The translations under genes were made by a program, and so were the position numbers. From Fretibacter rubidus (GTDB lineage: Bacteria > Pseudomonadota > Alphaproteobacteria > Caulobacterales > Maricaulaceae): DNA of 64,000 nt. Below the pieces are notes generated by a model, which worked only from the letters and a program-made list of their open reading frames with translations, had not been told where the DNA came from and did no database searches. The stretch spans positions 248,001 through 312,000 of the forward strand of contig NZ_CP163423.1 of NCBI RefSeq assembly GCF_041429785.1, in the 5' to 3' direction. Every line of letters starts with the position of its first letter. The stretch's first letter is position 1. Shown in pieces: positions 43,600 to 50,880 of the stretch.

Positions 43600-44022
43600 A
43601 TGCGTTATCTTATGGTTTTAGTCGTTTTCTTAGTTAGCTGTGGCGAAACAGCTAAGCCACCGACTATGCCTGAAAAAATTGACAATTTAACGTGGGTGAG
43701 TGGCGATAGAGGCACCTTTAATAATAACTTTAACTTTTATTTGTTCGAATATGCTGCACCTAGTTTAGAAAGTGCGCAGTGCCCCGCTGAGTTTGAAAGC
43801 GGAGCAAGGGCGCGTGATTTTATGGTATTGCTGACACAAGATCTATCAACAATAAAAATAGAAAGTGTTCATGAAGCAAACCTAAGAGGGGAGTATGGTG
43901 TCACGCTTTCACAAGAAGGACATGATTTAGGTGTTTTAGGAGTTAGCTGGGGGCATCTTAAACCGCGCCTGACTGATGACGCGCTATCGGTCGACTGGTG
44001 TAAGGGAGTTATGGCCGAATAA
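43600..44022 (+). CDS. Hypothetical lipoprotein, 140 aa
   Basis: A 140-residue protein with a short lipoprotein signal and lipobox (VFLVSCGETAKPP). The mature part is acidic and rich in Asn and Phe (GTFNNNFNFYLFEYAAPS), with a CPAEFESGARARDF segment and one late Cys. Family not recognised. It is clearly more AT-rich than its neighbours and uses more A/T-ending codons, suggesting lateral transfer or a recent acquisition. It sits between radA (divergent) and trmD, where rpsP and rimM would be expected. Confidence 0.65.
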   Translation: MRYLMVLVVFLVSCGETAKPPTMPEKIDNLTWVSGDRGTFNNNFNFYLFEYAAPSLESAQCPAEFESGARARDFMVLLTQDLSTIKIESVHEANLRGEYGVTLSQEGHDLGVLGVSWGHLKPRLTDDALSVDWCKGVMAE

Positions 44023-44117
44023 GACTGCGTGCTTAATACAATCTATGCTTTTGATATCATCTCCTCCTTACATCAAGGAGACTTTCCTTTAGGCTGTAAA
44101 CCCGCTACACGCCGCGC

Positions 44118-44918
44118 ATGAGTGGTGATGCTGACATAACTGAGCCCAAATCCGGCCAAAATCCATGGCGCGCGACGGTTTTGACGCTGTTTCCTGATGC
44201 CTTTCCGGGCGTTTTGGGCACATCCGTCATTGGCACAGCTGAAAAGAATCACATTTGGGCGCTAGATTGTGTGGACATCCGTGATTTTGCTGCTAATAAG
44301 CACCGCAACGTCGATGACACCCCTGCGGGGGGTGGTCCGGGCATGGTTTTTCGACCAGATGTTTCGGCCGCAGCCATCGACAGTGTCCTTTGTAAGAAGG
44401 ACAGTGTCGCTCCGGAGGAGCGTCCGCTGATATATTTGACCCCTCGGGGTGCGCCTCTGACCCAAAAGCGGGTAAGGGAGCTTGCATCCGGGCCGGGTCT
44501 TATTGTGTTTTGTGGACGGTTTGAAGGGCTCGACCAACGGGTGATTGAAAGCCGCCAGATGGAGGAAATCTCTATTGGTGACTTTGTATTAGCCGGCGGA
44601 GAGGTCGCGGCGCAAGTGATGATAGAGGCCTGTGTGCGCTTGCTGCCTGGAGTATTAGGCGCGAGCGAGAGTATAGAGGCCGAGAGTTTTGAAGACGGAT
44701 TATTAGAGTATCCACTCTATACCCGTCCAAGAGAGTGGGACGACCGGCATATTCCGGATGTCCTGTTATCCGGGAACCACAAGGCGATTGCCGCGTGGCG
44801 AGCGGATAAGCAAAAAGAGATTACAAAAGCCAGACGGCCTGATTTATGGGACGCTTGGAACGCCGAAAATGGGCAAGCCGAGAACGGCAAAAAAGGAGAC
44901 GGTCATGAACGTGATTGA
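44118..44918 (+). CDS. trmD: tRNA (guanine37-N1)-methyltransferase
   Basis: A 266-residue SPOUT methyltransferase that modifies G37 of tRNAs next to the anticodon, which prevents frameshifting. The knot signatures are GGGPGMV and [14 protein letters not shown], with [22 protein letters not shown]. The C-terminal helical domain includes [28 protein letters not shown]. Its last 14 nt overlap rplS in a different frame. rpsP and rimM, normally just upstream, are not in this window's neighbourhood; the gene is preceded by an unrelated lipoprotein gene. Confidence 0.97.
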   Translation: MSGDADITEPKSGQNPWRATVLTLFPDAFPGVLGTSVIGTAEKNHIWALDCVDIRDFAANKHRNVDDTPAGGGPGMVFRPDVSAAAIDSVLCKKDSVAPEERPLIYLTPRGAPLTQKRVRELASGPGLIVFCGRFEGLDQRVIESRQMEEISIGDFVLAGGEVAAQVMIEACVRLLPGVLGASESIEAESFEDGLLEYPLYTRPREWDDRHIPDVLLSGNHKAIAAWRADKQKEITKARRPDLWDAWNAENGQAENGKKGDGHERD

Positions 44919-45276
44919 AAAGCTGAATAAAACTGAAGAAGCCCGCTTGCTTGAAGGCGGCAAAGTCATTCCAAACTTCTCAGCTGGCGATACGCTTGTT
45001 GTGCAAGTCCGCATTACCGAAGGTACGCGCACACGTTTGCAAGCCTTTGAAGGCGTATGCATCGCGCGCGCAGGCGGCGGCATCAATGAGAGCTTCACCG
45101 TTCGCAAAATCAGCTACGGCGAAGGTGTCGAGCGTGTCTTCCAAGTCTACTCCCCGCTTGTCGAGGAAATCGAGATCAAACGTAAAGGCCGCGTCCGTCG
45201 CGCAAAGCTTTATTACCTGCGCGATCGCCGTGGTAAATCGGCCCGCATCAAAGAGCGGACAACAGGCCGCGCATAG
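44905..45276 (+). CDS. rplS: 50S ribosomal protein L19
   Basis: Full-length L19 of 123 residues ([15 protein letters not shown] to [10 protein letters not shown]) with the conserved core [28 protein letters not shown] and [25 protein letters not shown]. It lies at the 30S-50S interface. The start at 44905 is within the end of trmD, preceded by AAAGGAG, so the two genes are translationally linked. A terminator follows at 45303. The longer ORF reading into trmD is not real. Confidence 0.98.
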   Translation: MNVIEKLNKTEEARLLEGGKVIPNFSAGDTLVVQVRITEGTRTRLQAFEGVCIARAGGGINESFTVRKISYGEGVERVFQVYSPLVEEIEIKRKGRVRRAKLYYLRDRRGKSARIKERTTGRA

Positions 45277-45302
45277 TCTTTGCGTGTAGCTAAGAATAAC
45301 AG

Positions 45303-45328
45303 AACCCGGCCTAATGGTCGGGTTTTTT
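45303..45328 (+). terminator. Intrinsic terminator after rplS
   Basis: AACCCGGCC - TAAT - GGTCGGGTT stem with one G-T pair and six T. Ends the trmD-rplS transcript. Confidence 0.92.
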
Positions 45329-45414
45329 GTGGGTGGAGCATATCTGCCCTATTAACCCGCTGCTAACCCTTTTCTTTCGCTGGATTGCAAGAGTTTTGCG
45401 TTAGCAAATGACCT

Positions 45415-46314
45415 ATGAAGACTATTTTGGGGCACATGAGGCGGGAGTTAAGCTGTCCATTATTGACGGCGCTGACGGCTTTCGGCGTAGCGGCAAGCGC
45501 TATGCCTGCCTACGCCGCCACAACGGATCGTCCTTATTTTCGCGCCCAGTCACTCGTCATTGTCATCGGTGCGACAGAGGATGAAGCCAATGGCGGCGTT
45601 GCTCCTGTGGCCGTGGATTTCAACTTATTAACGCCCGCCTCATCAGGCACCGCTGCGCCAGACTTAATCGCGGGCGACGGCTTTGTGTTTAATTCAAATG
45701 CGGGCTTTGATCCGGGCCATGATTTCAGCGGCGGGGCGACACGTCTTATTTTAGAGGACGAAACATCAGGCGGCAATTTTGGCAATCCCGGCGGCGGCGA
45801 TATTGATTATCTGGAGGCCAGCGACACGCTGACGTCCTTTGGGTTGGACAACATGACAGACCTTAACCTGCGGCAATCACGCCATGTTTCGCGCTTCCTT
45901 GTTGTGTCTAACGCCGCTTTTGACATGTTTGCCCAAGCCAGCAATCTGTCGACCACGGGCGATTTTACGTCGATGGGATACGCCAACATAGGCTTTCGTG
46001 CGCTGATTAACCGCTCTGGCGGGTCGGGCGCGGGGCAATGGGGCAGTGCAGCACAAAATCCAGCCATTGGCGGTTCAGGCCTTGTCACGACACTCAATGA
46101 TTTAGGCGATATGAGCGCAGGGCCCACTAAAATATTTGACGGGGGTCGCCGCACAGCGCGATTTCCTGGGACACTTTTGGAACAAGCGGTGTCCTTTAAT
46201 ATTCGCTACGCGCTCAGCGGCTCGCCTGATGCGGGCATCGATAATGACTATGACTTTTCCATGGGTGTCGGCACCATAGGCGCGGATGTAACCTATACGG
46301 TTTATACGCCTTAG
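45415..46314 (+). CDS. Exported hypothetical protein, 299 aa
   Basis: A 299-residue protein with a signal peptide (cleavage near PAYA-ATT). The mature region is rich in Gly, Asp, Asn and Thr and looks beta-rich (GGATRLILEDETSGGNFGNPGG, SLGSG-type repeats absent). No catalytic motif or known domain was recognised. Low Cys content and a hydrophobic-alternating pattern suggest a surface or matrix protein. It overlaps the convergent desaturase gene by 4 nt at the 3' end. Confidence 0.68.
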   Translation: MKTILGHMRRELSCPLLTALTAFGVAASAMPAYAATTDRPYFRAQSLVIVIGATEDEANGGVAPVAVDFNLLTPASSGTAAPDLIAGDGFVFNSNAGFDPGHDFSGGATRLILEDETSGGNFGNPGGGDIDYLEASDTLTSFGLDNMTDLNLRQSRHVSRFLVVSNAAFDMFAQASNLSTTGDFTSMGYANIGFRALINRSGGSGAGQWGSAAQNPAIGGSGLVTTLNDLGDMSAGPTKIFDGGRRTARFPGTLLEQAVSFNIRYALSGSPDAGIDNDYDFSMGVGTIGADVTYTVYTP

Positions 46315-47228
46315 GCTGATAATTTCTGTAACTCTGGGCGCGGCGGTAATTCCGGCGGCAAGACTAGACTTCTAACGATGCCTAATTTTGCCAATATTAT
46401 AAGCACCCACCACCCTGGGTCGGCTTGACCCGCCTGTAACCCAAGCTTTGCAGAGCCTGGAAAGGCATGGTGATTATTATGCCAGCATTCGCCAAAAGTA
46501 ATCAGCCCGCAAAAGCGCACATTGTGACCTTGAACAGCGGCGCCCTTAACATGCCAGTCGCGATGGCCTGTATTATGGGCGAAATATCCAATAAACCAAT
46601 GACCGAAAATCGAGATAACGACCCGCCCGCATATACCCCAAAACACAAATCCCCATCCGCCCATAAGGTATAAAATAATCGCAAGCGGTATCTGTTGGAA
46701 CATTGATGTTACTTGGAGGCATTGGTAAAATTTGTCAGACTTAATACTGGGCGAATAGGAAAATTGCGGCGCGTGTTTGAGGTGTAATTTGCAGTGAATT
46801 TGCCACCAAAAATCCTTTAACATTGAACTTTGGTGAGAGAAAAAAGGATGGCAGACAGCCTGCCTTTGTGCCCAATCTCGCATGTCATGGGTGTAAACCA
46901 TCGTCAACGGCCCGCCCAATCCAACAAGTGTTCCTAAATAAGCACCGATATATTCAACCCATTTAGGGCAATCAAAACTGTCATGGATAAGCTTTCTATG
47001 CATACCCAGTGAATGCCCCAAGCAAAGAATAATTGCGCTTAGCCCGAAGAAAACGGCGACAGCGGCCCAAGAGAAATACACAGCGCCGCCAATCAGCCAA
47101 CCGAGCGCCATCGTGCTAAACCAAAGGGATTTGACAGCGCTCCAACGAACATTACCGTCACAGGCGTTACTGTGGCCTGTATTGATTACCCGCTCATTGC
47201 GGTAGGGCTGCGCGTTAGCCTTGATCAT
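46311..47228 (-). CDS. Fatty acid desaturase (acyl-CoA delta-9 type)
   Basis: A 305-residue membrane protein of the desaturase group. The first histidine box is in GHSLGMHRKLIHDSF and the third in FGECWHNNHHAFPGS. In place of the usual HRxHH box it has VYTHDMRDWAQRQ followed by CHPFFSHQ, a pattern I associate with a subgroup of bacterial desaturases; the metal site is therefore atypical. It would introduce a double bond into membrane fatty acids. It overlaps the next gene by 14 nt. Confidence 0.85.
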   Translation of the reverse strand: MIKANAQPYRNERVINTGHSNACDGNVRWSAVKSLWFSTMALGWLIGGAVYFSWAAVAVFFGLSAIILCLGHSLGMHRKLIHDSFDCPKWVEYIGAYLGTLVGLGGPLTMVYTHDMRDWAQRQAVCHPFFSHQSSMLKDFWWQIHCKLHLKHAPQFSYSPSIKSDKFYQCLQVTSMFQQIPLAIILYLMGGWGFVFWGICGRVVISIFGHWFIGYFAHNTGHRDWHVKGAAVQGHNVRFCGLITFGECWHNNHHAFPGSAKLGLQAGQADPGWWVLIILAKLGIVRSLVLPPELPPRPELQKLSA

Positions 47229-48150
47229 GGTCGCGCGCGATAACGGATTTAATCAAGTAATCTGCGCTTTGCTCTATGGCAAAATTTTGTAACGGCGCAA
47301 AATACCAAGCAGGGTCAAGCTTGCGGTCATAATTAATGGTCAGGGCGACTTCTGTTTGATTGGGGCCAATGGGGCGAAAATCAACTTCGGTGCCTTTGAC
47401 ATCCAGATAGCTGGCAAGATAGCTTGTGTTTTTGACGACGGACGTGGTGACTTTATTTTCGCTGACGGTGTCGATTTTTAAATGAAATTCACCATGCTTT
47501 ATGTTGGTAAAAAACCAGCGCTTATAAACAAAATCAAGCGTGTGAATATCACCAGCGTTCAGCGACCCGGCCGCAACGTTAACCGGCAAAGGAAAGATTG
47601 ATAGAAACCAATGGCGTGATTGTGGCAGGCGCATGGGCGCGGCCATATTGGCTTTTAACGCGGCAATGTCAGCGTCAATTATGACTGTTCTTGTGACGCT
47701 ACTTTCGCGTTCAAATGTCGTTGACGGGGACAGGCCTTCGACGGCCAAGATCATAACGGCAAGTGGCCAAATTGCGGATTGTAATTTTGAATACCGTTTT
47801 GCTTTTCTCTTTTGACCCCAAAATCTGAACAAATATGTCAGCGACACGATGATAAAATAAATCGGGGCAAAAAATAGGACACAGATAAAGCCTTCAAATA
47901 GCACGGCCGATGTGGCCAGCATGATGATGGTCGCAACTAATAAATGCCGCAAATAAGCGGGTCCTAATCTCTCGCCCTCTGGGGTAGGGCTGAGTTGAAA
48001 AATGGCAAAGGATACCAAAAACGGAATACCGACATAAAGCAGCGCGCTATTGGCAAAGACTGAGTTCATCAATATCCGCGTTAGCAAGGCAAAAAAGCCG
48101 ATAAGAAAAATCAGATAAATCCAATAAGGTTTTTTCGCTTTTATCGCCAC
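47215..48150 (-). CDS. Membrane protein with C-terminal SRPBCC-like domain
   Basis: A 311-residue protein. The N-terminal half has about five hydrophobic helices (for example WIYLIFLIGFFALLTRILMN and FVSLTYLFRFWG-type segments). The C-terminal half, from LPQSRHWFLSIFPLPVNVAAGSL, resembles a polyketide-cyclase/SRPBCC-like fold (DFRPIGPNQTEVALTINYDRKLDPAWYFAPLQNFAIEQSADYLIKS). Its stop region overlaps the start of the desaturase gene by 14 nt, so the two are probably translationally coupled and act together on membrane lipid (inference). Confidence 0.7.
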   Translation of the reverse strand: MAIKAKKPYWIYLIFLIGFFALLTRILMNSVFANSALLYVGIPFLVSFAIFQLSPTPEGERLGPAYLRHLLVATIIMLATSAVLFEGFICVLFFAPIYFIIVSLTYLFRFWGQKRKAKRYSKLQSAIWPLAVMILAVEGLSPSTTFERESSVTRTVIIDADIAALKANMAAPMRLPQSRHWFLSIFPLPVNVAAGSLNAGDIHTLDFVYKRWFFTNIKHGEFHLKIDTVSENKVTTSVVKNTSYLASYLDVKGTEVDFRPIGPNQTEVALTINYDRKLDPAWYFAPLQNFAIEQSADYLIKSVIARDHDQG

Positions 48151-48153
48151 ATC

Positions 48154-48621
48154 CTACCCAATCAAATCATCGCAGGTCGACAGCTCACCTCGGATCACGG
48201 TTTTGGCGCTCCATTGGTTATTGTCTATGGGCTGACCGTCCTGCACGCGGGATGGGTGAAAACTGTAAAGGCATGTGCCTTCGATAAAGACGGTGAAGCA
48301 ACTGACCCCGCCCGCCAGTGGTCCGTCATAGCGAAAACAGATGACATCGTCGCTCACCAATTTCCATTCGCCTGTGTCGGTGATTGTGCCCTCGCGGTAA
48401 ATCGTTTTACCGTCTTTGGTGAAGGTTTCAGTAAAATGCGATGTGCCAGAGCGTTGGCGAAATTCTTTATATGTCCCGTCCATCGTCCGCCCCGCAAAGG
48501 CGTCACGCAGGCTATCACCCGACAGCAGGGTCAAGACCGTTGGCCCTGTGTCTTCAATCAATTGCGCATGGGCGAGCGGGCTTAGCCACAGGGCGAGCGT
48601 AATAACAGCAGCCCGCATCAT
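48154..48621 (-). CDS. Secreted four-cysteine protein, paralogue 3 of 3
   Basis: A 155-residue protein with a signal peptide (AHAQ-LIE). The mature domain has the shared motif set: YREG after a KDGKTI strand, WKL-SDDVICFRYDG, SCFTVFIEGTCLYSF and a late TCDDLI. Four cysteines sit at matching places in three tandem genes, so two disulfides are likely. It resembles the DUF995-like group only loosely. It overlaps the next upstream gene by 4 nt and is the last of the three in transcription order. Confidence 0.72.
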   Translation of the reverse strand: MMRAAVITLALWLSPLAHAQLIEDTGPTVLTLLSGDSLRDAFAGRTMDGTYKEFRQRSGTSHFTETFTKDGKTIYREGTITDTGEWKLVSDDVICFRYDGPLAGGVSCFTVFIEGTCLYSFHPSRVQDGQPIDNNQWSAKTVIRGELSTCDDLIG

Positions 48622-49079
48622 GATATTAAGATATCACAGCTTGGCCCGTCCTCGCGGTTGGCCCCTTTGGACCGCCAGCCTTCGGGGATGATATTTTTGA
48701 CATGACCATAATAACGCGACGGATAACCATATAAACACCGTCCATCACGAAAGATAAAAAAGCAGTGCTGCCGCGTCTCGTCCAGTTGTGGGTAACGGTA
48801 ACAAATTTGGTCTTCTAATCCGGGGGCGCCGACTAATTTCCAATGACCGTTGAGGCGAAATTCACCCTCGCGGTAATCGGTGCGACCATCAGGGAAATGC
48901 ATTTCCGTATGATGGGCGATATTGGTAAAGCCCTTGTCATTATACACCAGATCGAGCGTTTGCCCGCTATAGGCTTCGCGCAGGGCGTCACCTTTTAACT
49001 GCACCCACCTTGTGCTGTCCTGGGCATAGGCTGCCGTGCTACATGCGGCTATTATTAGGGCGGCGAGAACACGTATCAT
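48618..49079 (-). CDS. Secreted four-cysteine protein, paralogue 2 of 3
   Basis: A 153-residue paralogue. Signal peptide to AYAQ-DST. Shared motifs: DYREGEF, HWKLVG-LEDQICYRY, HCFFIFRDGRCLYGY and SCDILIS. The region between the second and third cysteines is longer and has more basic residues than in the others. Coupled by 4-nt overlaps on both sides, so it is the middle of a three-gene unit. Confidence 0.72.
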   Translation of the reverse strand: MIRVLAALIIAACSTAAYAQDSTRWVQLKGDALREAYSGQTLDLVYNDKGFTNIAHHTEMHFPDGRTDYREGEFRLNGHWKLVGAPGLEDQICYRYPQLDETRQHCFFIFRDGRCLYGYPSRYYGHVKNIIPEGWRSKGANREDGPSCDILIS

Positions 49080-49555
49080 GATATCATGTCCTCACATGTG
49101 GCGCGCTGCCCTTTGTGCACGCTTCGCGCTGTCCAGTAATCAGTGGACAGCTCATCATCGCGGGCCAGTAAGCTGCTGGAATAAAAGTAGTGGCAAGAGC
49201 CGAGCTTATAAACACGGAAACAACCGCTGCCCAAAATATTATTGTTATAGTCATAGCATATCATGTCATTACGGGCTGCCCAACGGCCTTTAGCCATAAG
49301 GTCGCCTTCGCGGTAAATGATAGCCCCGTCATCCCCGTGCCATTCGGTATAACGGTTCCCGGGTTCACCGCGCGGATTGAAGTTATAGGCCCCCGTATGG
49401 GTCATACCTGTAAAGCTTGATGTCAAAGCCTCCCCCATCAGGCGCGAAGCCTCTGGACGGACGTCATAATCTTGGGATTGTGCGAAAGAGGGCGGCGGCG
49501 TCATCGTCAGCGCGCCTAACGTCAGAAGTGTAAATATCAATATGCGACCAAACAT
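49076..49555 (-). CDS. Secreted four-cysteine protein, paralogue 1 of 3
   Basis: A 159-residue paralogue with a signal peptide (SFAQSQ). Motifs: IYREGDLMAKGRW, DMICYDYNN, GCFRVYKLGSCHYFY and TCEDMIS. First gene of the triplet in transcription order, starting 14 nt from the upstream end of the plus-strand gene. The arrangement of three near-identical length proteins with identical Cys spacing is consistent with tandem duplication followed by divergence. Confidence 0.72.
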   Translation of the reverse strand: MFGRILIFTLLTLGALTMTPPPSFAQSQDYDVRPEASRLMGEALTSSFTGMTHTGAYNFNPRGEPGNRYTEWHGDDGAIIYREGDLMAKGRWAARNDMICYDYNNNILGSGCFRVYKLGSCHYFYSSSLLARDDELSTDYWTARSVHKGQRATCEDMIS

Positions 49556-49605
49556 AGCTGAACTTTAGCATGAAAAACGCATTTGACCATGCTACATGTC
49601 AGCCT

Positions 49606-49938
49606 ATGACAGATGAAAATCCAAATAGCCCTGAAACTGAAACCTATGTCCCGCGCAAAGACAGACGGCCTTCTCGCTATGTCAAAGCGCAGCAACGCCG
49701 CGACGCGGCCAAAGCGAGAGATAACAAATTTTACGCAGCAATATTTTCGCTGATAACGATGGTCGTGTTGGTCGCGCTATTGATATCGGCGGTCATGGTC
49801 AATGGCGGCGCGGTTGATACGTCCGCCATGGGCGGTTGGGCCTCACCGTGGGTGATGGGGCTGTCAAAGATGGAAGTTGTGGGCTTAGCCTTCGTCGGCC
49901 TGGTCGGTTACGGCATGTGGCGCAAAATGAAGAAGTAA
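49606..49938 (+). CDS. Small membrane protein, 110 aa
   Basis: From the ATG at 49606 the product is 110 residues with a basic, Arg-rich cytoplasmic N-terminus (YVPRKDRRPSRYVKAQQRRDAAKARD) and two hydrophobic helices (FSLITMVVLVALLISAVMV and VVGLAFVGLVGYGMW). It ends in MRKMKK-type lysines. An ATG at 49570 would add 12 residues, overlapping the divergent gene's promoter. No family was recognised. Confidence 0.55.
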   Translation: MTDENPNSPETETYVPRKDRRPSRYVKAQQRRDAAKARDNKFYAAIFSLITMVVLVALLISAVMVNGGAVDTSAMGGWASPWVMGLSKMEVVGLAFVGLVGYGMWRKMKK

Positions 49939-50080
49939 AGGCCTTTAGGTCCCTTTCTGTCAGCTTTTTCTTCAATATCAATTCTGGATATGGGTATTAT
50001 CCCACGGGGCATATAATTGGAAACATGATGTGACCAGCTGGCGGCTTGTTCATAGCGTCAACCTCGGCAATGCTAATCGC

Positions 50081-50875
50081 ATGGCAGGGTATTTTCGATC
50101 ATGTGTTTTATGGGGGCTGGTGATTATAAGTGCGGCCCTGTCAGGATGCGCCTCGGCGGCGCGCGGGGCGAATATTGATTTTACCGTTAGTGCGCCGCAA
50201 AAAGACGTGTCTATCCTATTTGACTTAGAGACGGTTGAAAGCCGCAAGGCCTATGATTGGCGCGTCCGGCGGGATGCTCTGCAAGCGGATAGAGAGACCC
50301 CCGATTTTGAATATCATGAGTGCGAAGCCTTACCCTGCACACTGAATATTCCAAAGGCCCGCACATTTTCCGTTGTCGCGCATAAGGATGGTTATAAGCC
50401 AAAAATATATCATATTGCCCATGTGCATAAAGATAATCTCGAAACCGTTAGTAATGCAGCCGCTGTGGGGGCCGTTTCGGCAACTGTCGGCAGCACATAT
50501 GTCATAGCTGCCAATGTATCCCCATTATTTACGCTGTCAGGACCCGCCACGTCACTGGCGGCTGTGACCACGGCGGCGTCTGTTTTACTGGTGGCCTTGC
50601 CCGCCAGTGTTTTCTTGCTGGGGTCTAATGAGGTGGATAAAGACAGTAAGGCTAATTATTTGTTTTTCCCAAATCCGCTAGAGATTACGCTCGACCCGCT
50701 GGGTCCTGACGATCCGCCCGTAACAAAGGCGCAGATTAAATCACAATTTGACAGCCAACGTATTGCCGCTTCACTCGATCCCGTCAAAAGCGATATGTGC
50801 TATATCGGGGATGAACGCATGGGATGCTGGCGCTATCAAAAACTGAAAAAGCGCCGAGAAAAGGCTGCGCGTTAA
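50081..50875 (+). CDS. Hypothetical lipoprotein with PEGA-like segment, 264 aa
   Basis: A 264-residue lipoprotein (lipobox LSGC in ISAALSGCASA). A segment CTLNIPKARTFSVVAHKDGYKPKIYHI resembles a PEGA repeat, the fold that often anchors proteins to surface layers. A hydrophobic, Ala/Val-rich stretch follows (SVLLVALPASVFLLGS). I chose the ATG at 50081 over a GTG at 50030, because the signal peptide begins here. It ends 5 nt from the convergent DEAD-box helicase gene. Confidence 0.62.
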   Translation: MAGYFRSCVLWGLVIISAALSGCASAARGANIDFTVSAPQKDVSILFDLETVESRKAYDWRVRRDALQADRETPDFEYHECEALPCTLNIPKARTFSVVAHKDGYKPKIYHIAHVHKDNLETVSNAAAVGAVSATVGSTYVIAANVSPLFTLSGPATSLAAVTTAASVLLVALPASVFLLGSNEVDKDSKANYLFFPNPLEITLDPLGPDDPPVTKAQIKSQFDSQRIAASLDPVKSDMCYIGDERMGCWRYQKLKKRREKAAR

Positions 50876-50880
50876 CCCGA

